Positions 1 to 7,200 of a stretch of DNA of 7,668 nt are shown in pieces. The DNA is taken from the NCBI GenBank assembly GCA_022361095.1, contig JAKSBO010001006.1, positions 1-7,668 of the forward strand, written 5' to 3'. The notes under the pieces were generated by a model. That model saw only the letters and a list, made by a program, of their open reading frames with translations, had not been told where the DNA came from and ran no database searches. The DNA comes from Desulfobacterales bacterium (lineage in GTDB: Bacteria > Desulfobacterota > Desulfobacteria > Desulfobacterales > Desulfobacteraceae). How positions within the stretch are numbered: the stretch's first letter is position 1; each line of letters begins with the position of its first letter. The position numbers were made by a program, and so were the translations under genes.

Positions 1-105
1 GTGTTATATTGCGGCTCCGTTAAATCCCTTAATCCTGCGATTGTGGTATCTGACAGGCCGATATTTGAATTTTTGGAATAAAATGCATTGTTCTGTGTAA
101 TCAGA
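1..105. other. Left-edge segment that does not read as flgD
   Basis: A FlgD protein should have about 100 residues here (an LDPTEF/LAQFSSLEQ-like stretch and an LIGK-like segment). None of the three + frames shows this. The flgD frame reads through bases 1-78 without family motifs and stops at TAA 79-81. The minus strand is open from 140 to the left edge (stop at 143-141) and reads plausibly protein-like (…NNAFYSKNSNIGLSDT…), but I do not recognise it and it has no clear start or ribosome binding site. The segment could be an assembly or contig-edge chimera, a real rearrangement breakpoint inside flgD, or unrelated DNA. The sequence alone does not decide. Confidence 0.4.
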
Positions 106-891
106 TTTGTAATTGACGACGGCACTGTGACCCCCGGTTTTTATGAGGTTGATAAGCCGGCTGAGGTCATGGTGTATGTGTATGATGCCAATGGTGCCAA
201 GGTGGCGACGCTCTCCGAGGGTCAGGTTGATCCGGGATCTTATCTGCTCTCCTGGAACGGGACTGACGATAAGGGAAACAATCTGGATGACGGTGAATAT
301 TCCTACGTGGTTGTGGCTGACTACGGTGACGGATACGAAGAGGTGGAATCCTATTTGTCCGGAACCGTGGACGCAGTGTCGTACCAGAACGGAAAAGGAT
401 ATCTGGTTGTCAGCGGTGTACTGGTTGACCCGGACAATGTTACCACCGTATCCTCGTCTTCGTCCTCGTCTTCCAATGATTCGACCTCTATTCTTGAGTA
501 TCTCGGCACCACGGTATCTTCCAATTATCCGATTGTTTATAAGAAAGACGGCGAGGTCCAGGGGGAAGCATTAAGCTTCAACCTTACAGCCGCTTCGGAT
601 GTTACGGTGACCATTTATAATGCGGATGATGAAAAAGTCAGCACCATTGAGATCTCCGCTGAAGATACAGCCGCCGGAGAGAACAGCGTCACCTGGGACG
701 GACTGACAAGCGACGGTTACCCGAGCTCTGACGGACTTTACTATTACAAGGTCACCGCAGATACAGGCACAGCCTCCACCGCTATTTCCGGAGAGGTCAG
801 TGCCATTGTTTCCGTGAACGGCACCCAATATCTTGAAATCGGAGATACCGGACGTCTGGTATCCGTATCAAGCATAACTTCTGTGAAGTAG
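88..891 (+). CDS. flgD: Flagellar hook capping protein FlgD, N-terminally truncated, two tandem C-terminal modules
   Basis: FlgD forms the temporary cap on the growing hook and helps FlgE subunits assemble outside the cell. Recognisable homology starts near residue 7 (FVIDDGTVTPGFYEV) and covers only the family's C-terminal Ig/Tudor region. The conserved FlgD N-terminus needed for export and hook binding is absent. Two modules are visible. The first is residues 7-117, with DxxG, the SWNGTDDKGNNLDDGEYSY core at 55-73 and a closing YLVVSG strand. The second is residues 135-265, opening with LGTTVSS and repeating the core as VTWDGLTSDGYPSSDGLYYY. An eight-Ser linker (122-129) joins them. The TTG at 88 is only the first start codon after the in-frame stop at 79-81. 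It lacks a good ribosome binding site and is probably not a true start. The gene ends 69 bp before flgE, the usual flgD-flgE order. The FlgD assignment is firm; the 5' boundary is not. Confidence 0.8.
   Translation: MFCVIRFVIDDGTVTPGFYEVDKPAEVMVYVYDANGAKVATLSEGQVDPGSYLLSWNGTDDKGNNLDDGEYSYVVVADYGDGYEEVESYLSGTVDAVSYQNGKGYLVVSGVLVDPDNVTTVSSSSSSSSNDSTSILEYLGTTVSSNYPIVYKKDGEVQGEALSFNLTAASDVTVTIYNADDEKVSTIEISAEDTAAGENSVTWDGLTSDGYPSSDGLYYYKVTADTGTASTAISGEVSAIVSVNGTQYLEIGDTGRLVSVSSITSVK
106..888 (+). repeat. Tandem duplication of the FlgD Ig/Tudor module (protein-level)
   Basis: Module 1 (about 106-438) and module 2 (about 490-888) share the same order of elements: a variable Tudor-like strand, V-x-V-x-[IV]-Y-[DN]-A-[DN], a G-[SE]-[YN]-x-[LV]-[ST]-W-[ND]-G turn, D-x-x-G, D-G-x-Y-x-Y, and a final SG-x-V…V-x-x-G-x-x-Y-L-x-[VI] strand pair. 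Similarity is at protein level and DNA identity looks low, so the duplication is old. Most FlgD proteins carry one such unit. Confidence 0.65.
451..474 (+). repeat. Two-copy 12-bp tandem repeat encoding an eight-Ser linker in FlgD
   Basis: The 12-mer tcctcgtcttcg at 451-462 is followed at once by tcctcgtcttcc at 463-474, matching at 11 of 12 positions. Together they encode eight serines between the two FlgD modules. Because the unit is a multiple of three, gain or loss of a copy would change linker length without breaking the frame. Confidence 0.8.
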
Positions 892-960
892 AAGCGCAGG
901 CAGAGAAGGAGAACCGAATCTGCCTAAACATAAAATTTTATCCATGCTAAGGAGAACCCC
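892..960 (+). promoter_or_regulatory. flgD-flgE intergenic leader with hairpin and duplicated SD-like decamer
   Basis: A 7-bp inverted repeat, aggcaga (898-904) and tctgcct (919-925), can form a stem with a 14-nt loop. The loop carries aaggagaacc (906-915). The same ten bases recur at 949-958 as the functional flgE ribosome binding region. No T-tract follows the stem, so it is not a typical intrinsic terminator. It may be an mRNA processing or translation-control element, or chance. I see no sigma-54 (TGGCAC-N5-TTGC) or sigma-28 consensus, so flgE probably shares upstream transcripts. Confidence 0.35.
949..954 (+). promoter_or_regulatory. Ribosome binding site of flgE
   Basis: AAGGAG sits six bases upstream of the ATG at 961. 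This fixes the flgE start, and the protein then begins with the standard MSLTSSLYAGTSGL-type N-terminus. Confidence 0.85.
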
Positions 961-3732
961 ATGTCATTAACCAGTTCCCTTTATGCCGGCACCAGCGGCC
1001 TGGGCAACACCGGCAACGCACTCCAGGTCACAAGTAATAATATTTCAAACATCAATACACTTGGGTTTAAAAAGGGGACCTCCTCCTTTGCGGCTACCCT
1101 TTACCAGACCATAGGCACCAATGCCGGTGCGTCCCAGGTGGGGCTTGGTATGGCTGTTGACAATGTTGCCCAGGTGTTCACCGACGGCTCCCTTGAAACC
1201 ACAAGCAATGCCACGGACCTTGCCATTGGCGGAGACGGCTTTTTTATTGTTTCCGAGGCCGGGTCTCAACAAACCTATTATACAAGGGCCGGTAATTTTT
1301 CATTTAATGAGAGCGGCGCGCTTGTCTCTTCCCAGGGGTATATTCTCCAGGGGTGGTATGTTGAGGGGGATACAGGAGATGAATTCGGGGCGATTACCGA
1401 CCTGATACTGACCGAGTTCACAAGCCCGCCGGATGATACGGAGGAGATGATCGTAATTACCAACCTGGATTCCGATGCCGAGCCCACGTCTTCGGTTTTG
1501 TCCAGTCAATTTAAGTATGATGAAGAGGACGGCACCGTAGTGGATTCCGAGCATTATGAATACCAGACTGTGCTCACGGTCTATGATTCCCTGGGGTCTT
1601 CCCATGAAGTCACTGTCTATTACGATAAGAAATCCGATACCGAATGGGAATACATAATTGCCTGTAACCCGGGTGAAGACAGCCGCGCCCTTGTAGAGAA
1701 TACGGACGCAGCAGGACTTCTGGCCAGGGGCACCATTACTTTTTCCGAAAGTTCCGGTGAAGTGGTTTCCATGACCATGGAAGAGCTTACGGGCATCATC
1801 GGTAATGTGGACTCCACCGGCAACAATACACTGGACGATGTGCATTTTGAAATCGAAGATTCCGAAGCCATTCAAGTGGATGGTTACGGCTTTTCAATGA
1901 CATATGACGGTGAGAGCTGGGTCCTCGACACCAGTACCCTGCCGGCCGCATACAGTGACGCAGAGATTATCTATTCCGATGCGACAAACGTCTCCATCAT
2001 GCTTGATCCGGACTCCAGCGGCGGATCCGAGGAGGCGGATTTAAAGATTTCCCTGGATGAATCGGCCCTGGCCGGGGATACCCTGAGCTTTGACATCAAT
2101 GACCCGTCAGAACTCCATGTCCAGGACCTTGAAAATGTGGATTACAAGCTTACTGCCGGAGATGGATCATCAGCCAGCGCGTCATACGCCATTAACAACC
2201 CCGATGTCATGACAGTGGATGCTGAAGATATTTCCATTATCTGGAATCCGTATACGGAAACCTGGTTTTGGAGCAACCCCGAAGGTTCCGCCACCGCCGG
2301 CACCCTGATCAGTGACCTGAAGACAAACGTTGCAAACCAGGTGAACACGGACACCACAGACCCCAATTTGATCACCATTACCAACCCGGGCGTTATGGAT
2401 ATGACCTATAATGATCTCAGCTTGATGTATAATGGTACTGAATGGGACTGGAACGAGGCATTGAAAGAAGATGACGTTACCAATATCACCTATAATCTGG
2501 AATTGGATGATGATCCGGATATGACCATTGAGACATCCGGTTCCGACGGGGCCGCAACCATTGATGGGAGTTATGAACTCACATGGGACGGCACCACCTG
2601 GACCACGACGACAAACCCCGCGGATGTGACGGTGGTGGCGCCTGTTGTATTCACCGACAAAGGCCTGGAACTCACGGTCTATTCTACGGCTTTAGGTACT
2701 TCGGGTGCCTCCACCATCGCGTTTGAATATGACGGCCCAATGACAACTGGCGCCGGCCAGACCATCGCTTTTGACATTGATCCTACCCCCCCTGCCGAAT
2801 ATGCCAATGCCCAGATTGTTACCACTGCAAGCAACAACAACGTTTTTATTGATTTTGACGGGGATTCGGCGGTTGATGTTACAATCGCCGTGACATCCGG
2901 TGCTTCGGTTACGGCTGTCTTAGCCGCCGGGACCACTTTTACCTTTGACGTGGATCCGGACACCCCGCCGTCCGAATACGCCAATGCAACCCTTTCAGGC
3001 GATTCCACCTATTGTTACATTGATCTTGACGGGTCGGGCAATGAGGAAGACAGGGAAGATATTGTCTTTACGTTTGACGAAGAACTTAGATTAGGTAAAA
3101 GCGCCGATGCTTTGGCAGACAGAAGCGTGATTACCTTTGACATTGAAGGGTCCACGGCATGGCGCACGGTTACGGACGATGAGGCTGAGGAGACGGGATA
3201 TTACCAGTTTACGGCTGATTTCCTCGGCGGCGAGTTCGGCAAAACAGAGACGGACATCTCATTTAATATCGGTTCAAAATACAACGGCAGCAACTGGGTT
3301 AATGATTCATTATCCACCACCCAGTACGCCAAATCATCCTCCACCACATATAAGGACGCAGACGGTTATGCTTCAGGGGATCTGACCGGAATCGGGGTGG
3401 ATTCCGACGGCCTGGTCACCGGCACCTATTCAAATGGCGAGGACATCGCCTTGTTCAAAATAGCCCTGGCAGATTTTAACAATCCAAACGGACTTAAAAA
3501 TGAGGGCGGCAATCTCTATTCGGAAACCACGGACAGCGGGGCAGCCATCACCAATAAGGCGGGAGAAAACGGGCTTGGTACCCTGTCAGCCTATTCCCTT
3601 GAAATATCCAATGTGGATATTTCCGAGGAATTTGTCAATATGATCGAGCTGCAGACTGCCTATGAAGCCAATGCTAAGATCATCAGCACCGTGGATGAAA
3701 TGATGAGCACGGTCATCGGCATGAAACGTTAG
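961..3732 (+). CDS. flgE: Flagellar hook protein FlgE, extra-long with repeat-containing insert
   Basis: FlgE is exported by the flagellar type III apparatus and polymerises into the hook, the flexible joint between rod and filament. The N-terminal rod domain (residues 4-35) contains NNISNINTLGFKKG. The D1 core has GGDGFFIV at 90-97 and YYTRAGNFSF at 106-115. The FlaE-type domain starts near 200 (TVYDSLGSSHEVTVYY). It resumes near 801 with DGYASGDLTGIGVDSDG, followed by LADFNNPNGL. The C-terminus (about 881-923, SNVDISEEFVNMIELQTAYEAN) is canonical. Between about 320 and 740 lies an acidic, Thr/Asp-rich insert with three degenerate repeats of about 60 residues and several Y-[DN]-G-x-x-W motifs. 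At 923 residues it is more than twice the enterobacterial protein (about 400), although long FlgE proteins are known in Epsilon- and Deltaproteobacteria. Only two cysteines occur (235 and 685). The gene is intact and 21 bp precede the flgN start. Confidence 0.95.
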   Translation: MSLTSSLYAGTSGLGNTGNALQVTSNNISNINTLGFKKGTSSFAATLYQTIGTNAGASQVGLGMAVDNVAQVFTDGSLETTSNATDLAIGGDGFFIVSEAGSQQTYYTRAGNFSFNESGALVSSQGYILQGWYVEGDTGDEFGAITDLILTEFTSPPDDTEEMIVITNLDSDAEPTSSVLSSQFKYDEEDGTVVDSEHYEYQTVLTVYDSLGSSHEVTVYYDKKSDTEWEYIIACNPGEDSRALVENTDAAGLLARGTITFSESSGEVVSMTMEELTGIIGNVDSTGNNTLDDVHFEIEDSEAIQVDGYGFSMTYDGESWVLDTSTLPAAYSDAEIIYSDATNVSIMLDPDSSGGSEEADLKISLDESALAGDTLSFDINDPSELHVQDLENVDYKLTAGDGSSASASYAINNPDVMTVDAEDISIIWNPYTETWFWSNPEGSATAGTLISDLKTNVANQVNTDTTDPNLITITNPGVMDMTYNDLSLMYNGTEWDWNEALKEDDVTNITYNLELDDDPDMTIETSGSDGAATIDGSYELTWDGTTWTTTTNPADVTVVAPVVFTDKGLELTVYSTALGTSGASTIAFEYDGPMTTGAGQTIAFDIDPTPPAEYANAQIVTTASNNNVFIDFDGDSAVDVTIAVTSGASVTAVLAAGTTFTFDVDPDTPPSEYANATLSGDSTYCYIDLDGSGNEEDREDIVFTFDEELRLGKSADALADRSVITFDIEGSTAWRTVTDDEAEETGYYQFTADFLGGEFGKTETDISFNIGSKYNGSNWVNDSLSTTQYAKSSSTTYKDADGYASGDLTGIGVDSDGLVTGTYSNGEDIALFKIALADFNNPNGLKNEGGNLYSETTDSGAAITNKAGENGLGTLSAYSLEISNVDISEEFVNMIELQTAYEANAKIISTVDEMMSTVIGMKR
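1903..3297 (+). repeat. Recurring Y-[DN]-G-x-x-W motif in FlgE
   Basis: A beta-strand followed by a Y/W-[DN]-G-x-x-W turn occurs at residues 315-320 (YDGESW), 490-495 (YNGTEW), 542-547 (WDGTTW) and 774-779 (YNGSNW). A degenerate version lies at 428-435 (WNPYTETW). Each is preceded by alternating hydrophobic residues such as DLSLM or DISII. The motif may mark the edge of a repeated small beta-domain interleaved with the P-x-x-Y units. The last copy may belong to the normal FlaE domain instead. Confidence 0.5.
1921..3126 (+). repeat. Three degenerate repeats of about 55-65 residues in the FlgE insert
   Basis: Unit A is residues 321-373 (1921-2079), unit B 601-658 (2761-2934) and unit C 659-722 (2935-3126). 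The shared pattern is P-x-x-Y-[AS]-[ND]-A, then a strand ending [IV]-x-[IFL]-D-[FLP]-D, an acidic loop, and finally F-D-[IV]-[DEN] at the start of the next stretch (377-380, 604-607, 662-665 and 726-729). B and C are closest: their DNA shares gaatatgccaatgc (2797-2810) and gaatacgccaatgc (2974-2987), 177 bp apart. A is separated from B by about 230 residues. The repeats look like beta-sandwich units forming an outer hook domain. Their function is not known. Confidence 0.6.
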
Positions 3733-3738
3733 CACGGA

Positions 3739-3745
3739 AAGGAGG
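3739..3745 (+). promoter_or_regulatory. Strong ribosome binding site pointing to ATG 3754
   Basis: AAGGAGG lies eight bases upstream of the ATG at 3754, just after the flgE stop. It is the best ribosome binding site in the window and shows that translation should begin at 3754, not at the TTG at 3770, which lies in another frame and has no site at a usable distance. Confidence 0.8.
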
Positions 3746-3753
3746 GGGGCATC

Positions 3754-4237
3754 ATGATACTTCCCCTGGTTGAAGCAGAGACAAAAAACGGCCTTGTGGG
3801 GGGGCTTAAAAGGAAAATGGTCAGGCTCCGGGCCCTGTATACATCCTTGGATTATCCTGGATGCTGAATATACAGCCGGCATGACCTATGATCCGAAATC
3901 CTTGAAAAAGCTTATCCTGAGAAAGCAAAACTGCGTTAATCGGTTTGAGCAGCTTGTCCGTTCCATAAATGGGGCCATGGGCGGGCCGCTTGGTATGACG
4001 GCAGGCCGGAAAATGCCTTCCACGGTGCCTGTAACCCTAGTCAACCGTGTGAAAATGATTCCGGAACTGACTCCCAGCCAGGAAGATGTGCTGTGCCCGC
4101 TTGCAGAGGATCTTGATCAAAGACACCTGGGCCTGATGGAAAAATCCCGCCGCAACGGCCTGTTTTTTAAAACTGCGCTGGACCGTATGTCTGCGGCATC
4201 CAAGTATGTTAACCAGGGAAAGATGGTGACGCCATGA
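3754..4237 (+). CDS. flgN: FlgN-like flagellar export chaperone, apparent one-base frameshift
   Basis: FlgN is a cytoplasmic helical chaperone that keeps FlgK and FlgL soluble and delivers them to the flagellar export gate. The ATG at 3754 has a strong ribosome binding site, but its frame ends after 37 codons at 3865-3867. Those 37 residues end in a basic helix-like run (GLKRKMVRLRALYTSL). The next frame, open to 4237, continues from about 3851 with ILDAEYTAGMTYDPKSLKKL, LRKQNCVNRFEQLVRSI and a C-terminal helix (RRNGLFFKTALDRMSAA). Removing one base between 3841 and 3864 would join them into about 160 residues, a normal FlgN length; the span 3754-4237 is 3n+1 bases. Reading only the second frame from TTG 3770 gives 155 residues with a Gly/Trp-rich start unlike a FlgN helix. 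The FlgN call rests on helical pattern, size and position just before flgK. The shift may be a sequencing error, a real mutation or recoding. Confidence 0.6.
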
Positions 4238-7200
4238 GCCTTAATTCCATACTAAATACTGCGTATAGAGCCATCACGACCTACCAGTCCGCCCTCAGCG
4301 TGACAGGTCAGAATATCGCCAACGCGGATAATGAGAATTACAGCGTCCAGTCTGTTATTCTTTCCAACACATCTTCGGTGAATTCGGGGGGGAACTATTA
4401 CGGCACAGGGGTTACGGTTTCCTCGGTAGTCAATTCCGTAAACCAGGTTATTGAAAATGCCCTGACTTCCGAATTATCCAGCCAGTCTGCCCTGGAAGAG
4501 GCTCAGCTCTATATGTCATCCATTGAAGATCTGTTTTCCGAAGAAAGTGAGGACAGTATGAATACCCTTTTGGATGCCTACTGGTCGGCCTGGGAAAACC
4601 TGGGTAACAATCCGTCCGGTGAAACCGAGCAAAAAGCAGTGTATGATGCAGGCATTGCATTAACGGAACGTATCAATACCATTTATGATGCCCTGTCGGA
4701 TCTGTCCAATGACCTGAATAGTGAAATCTCTTCTGCCGTTTCCGAAGTCAACACCATTACCGAACAGATCGCATCCTTGAACGTGGCCATCATCAATGCC
4801 GAAAGTTCAGGCGGAAATGCCAATGATCTTAAAGATACACGAAATGCCCTGGTGGATGATCTTGGCGGGCTCATTGATTTTGACATCATAGTTAAGGAGG
4901 ACGGCAGCTACTTGATCTCCACCAACGGCCTGCCGCTGGCGGAAGACGGAATTTCATGCGATTTAACCATGAAAGAGGGAAGTGTCTACTGGACCGGTAA
5001 TTCCGGGACCCGGTTTGATATAACCGATGATATTTCCGGCGGTGCCATTGCCGGATGGCTTGAGGTCAGGGATGTGGTCATCCCCGAAACCGAGGCTGAA
5101 TTCAGCGAATTTGCCATAAGTCTGATCTGGACCATGAATTATCAGCACTCCCAGGGGACAGGCCAGAACTATTTTTCAGGCCTCCTTGAGGGGACCTATC
5201 AGGCAGGGGAGAGCGGCACGTTTGCCAGCCTGTTCTATGGGGACGAGATCGACTACACCAAGGATTTTTCAATGATGATCCGGGATGGGTCAGATACCAC
5301 TTCAGAACACCAGCTCGTGAACCTGGATATGGCCCTCTCCACATCTGAATTCTTTAATATCCTGGGATTGGGAGAGGAAAACAGCACCTATGAGTTTACA
5401 ATTATTGATGAGGGCACCCTGGGAGACCAGACCGTTGTTCAGTCCGGCGGCTCGCTTATGGGCGGCATATCATACGGTGCAACTGGCTTTTTGGACGCCC
5501 TGAATGCGGCATTGGCCCAGCAGACCCTTACCATTACCAATGGGTCCGATACCCAGACCCTGGATATTTCAGATAGTGGCTCCGGTGCTGCCCGGTCCGC
5601 CGCCGACATTGCCGAAGAGCTTTCCGGTATAGACGGCATAGATGCCTATGCCTCCTCTACTGCAGCCTATTTTGATCTCTCCGGTATCTCATCGGCAAAT
5701 GACGGGGATATTGTTGAATTTACATTGTATGTTGACGGATTGCCTAAAGATTTCAGTTTTACTGTGGATTCTTCCGACGGCACCCTTGAAGAGCAGTTTG
5801 AGGATGCGCTTAAATCAGCGGCCCAATCCATTAATGAGACCAATCAGGACACTGACCTGGCTGTGGACGGCCTTTCCATTGAAAGTGCGGCAGGTGCCAC
5901 CATCGGCATCTACGATTTTAATGTCGTGGACAATGCCGGCATCTCCCTTTCCAGTTTTCAAAATTTTGATACGGATGATGCTGTTACATTTACCTTGTCC
6001 ACCAGTGGGACAACATCTCAGTCCATTGATATTACTGTAAATTTGACGGGTGTGGACACGTCTGATTCTACGGAAGTCGCCGAGGCTTTTTACAAGGCGA
6101 TCTCAAGCTCCCTTGAAGATAATGATACGATCAGTGCGACATTTGATGACAGCACGGGTGAACTGACCATTCTGACAACCGACGGCTCCAGCATGTCCCT
6201 GTCCAACGGTTCCGGGGATACCGGTAATAATGCTTCCATTGCTGTTAATGGTGTGGGTACTTCGGTTTTGACATCCGACGGACAATTCGATTTTGATGGA
6301 TCAGACGTGGACTCGGCGGCTCCGACTGCTTCCACAGGGGATGAACTATATGTTTCCCTGGATGCCAGCGGCTCTGAGACCCAGACTTTGGCTGAAATCA
6401 GCTCCGGGGCGGATGATGCCGTCGCAATTACCGGCTCTGTGACCATTGTCATGGATCCGGACATGGAGATATCCTCGGACGACGATACAAATGCCGGTCT
6501 TTTCGGCACCACCGGAGATTCAGGCGCTGCATCCAGCATCATTACCCTGGGTGGACCTGATGGGTATCAAGGATTTGACAACGGGGATACCATTTCCTTT
6601 GAATTAGACGGCGTCTCCATCTCTTATAACATTGTCGGTGCATTAACCGATGTGGAACAGGCTGTTCTGCTTGCAGGTGAAATCGACGCCGCTTTGACTG
6701 CAGCATCGGTTACCGGTTACCAGGTGATCCGAAACGGCTCTTCCGTAAGCATTTTAAAAACGGCGGACCAAGAAGAAGATGCCATTACCATTACCAATTT
6801 TGCAGACAGTACCGGTGATGCCGTATTAAGCACCTCCACAGGTACCGGCGAAGGCGCTGAGGCACCTGAAAACAACACCCTGGTGGCCGGCTCGGCCACA
6901 AAATCTTCGACGACGGCGGCCACGTTTAGTGATCCTGCAACCATTTACTGGGAAATTCTGGACAGCAGCGGCTATTCCACCGGCAAGTCCGGCTATGTCG
7001 ATGTGGACGAGGCCGGTATGGTTGAAATCGTTGAAGACGGGAAGACAACCCTGAGTTTTGAACTGTCGGAAGGCAGTCTTGTGGGGGGAAATACGCTCCG
7101 GATCAATACGGACGAGGATGGCCGGGCCGATATTCTTGATGCATCAGTTTCAGGAAAAGCTGCAAGTGTCGATGATACATATGAATTTACAGTGATTTCC

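Noticed and set aside
19..25. GTTAAAT resembling an integron attC core site
   Set aside because: A single seven-base match without a partner site or the folded attC structure is expected by chance.
143..574. A 143-codon + strand frame overlapping flgD
   Set aside because: Its Arg/Pro/Trp-rich composition is typical of an out-of-frame shadow, and the overlapping FlgD reading has clear family motifs.
898..940. Intrinsic terminator between flgD and flgE
   Set aside because: The stem is only 7 bp with a 14-nt loop and no U-tract; the following taaaatttta (931-940) is just an AT-rich palindrome.
1300..1875. A 191-codon open frame on the minus strand inside flgE
   Set aside because: It is antisense to well-conserved FlgE sequence, has no ribosome binding site, and its product is not recognisable. 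It is explained by the codon bias of flgE.
3798..3804. Run of seven G as the slippage site causing the flgN frameshift
   Set aside because: The frame begun at 3754 still reads as a sensible basic helix after the run, while the other frame there is Gly/Trp-rich. The shift fits better at 3841-3864, where no long homopolymer exists.
3586..3882. A 98-codon minus-strand frame across the flgE-flgN junction
   Set aside because: It is antisense to the conserved FlgE C-terminus and to the flgN ribosome binding site, with no support of its own.
6090..6542. A 150-codon open frame on the minus strand inside flgK
   Set aside because: It reads as low-complexity Ser/Val/Pro/Glu, the mirror of the repeat-rich coding strand, with no start signal.
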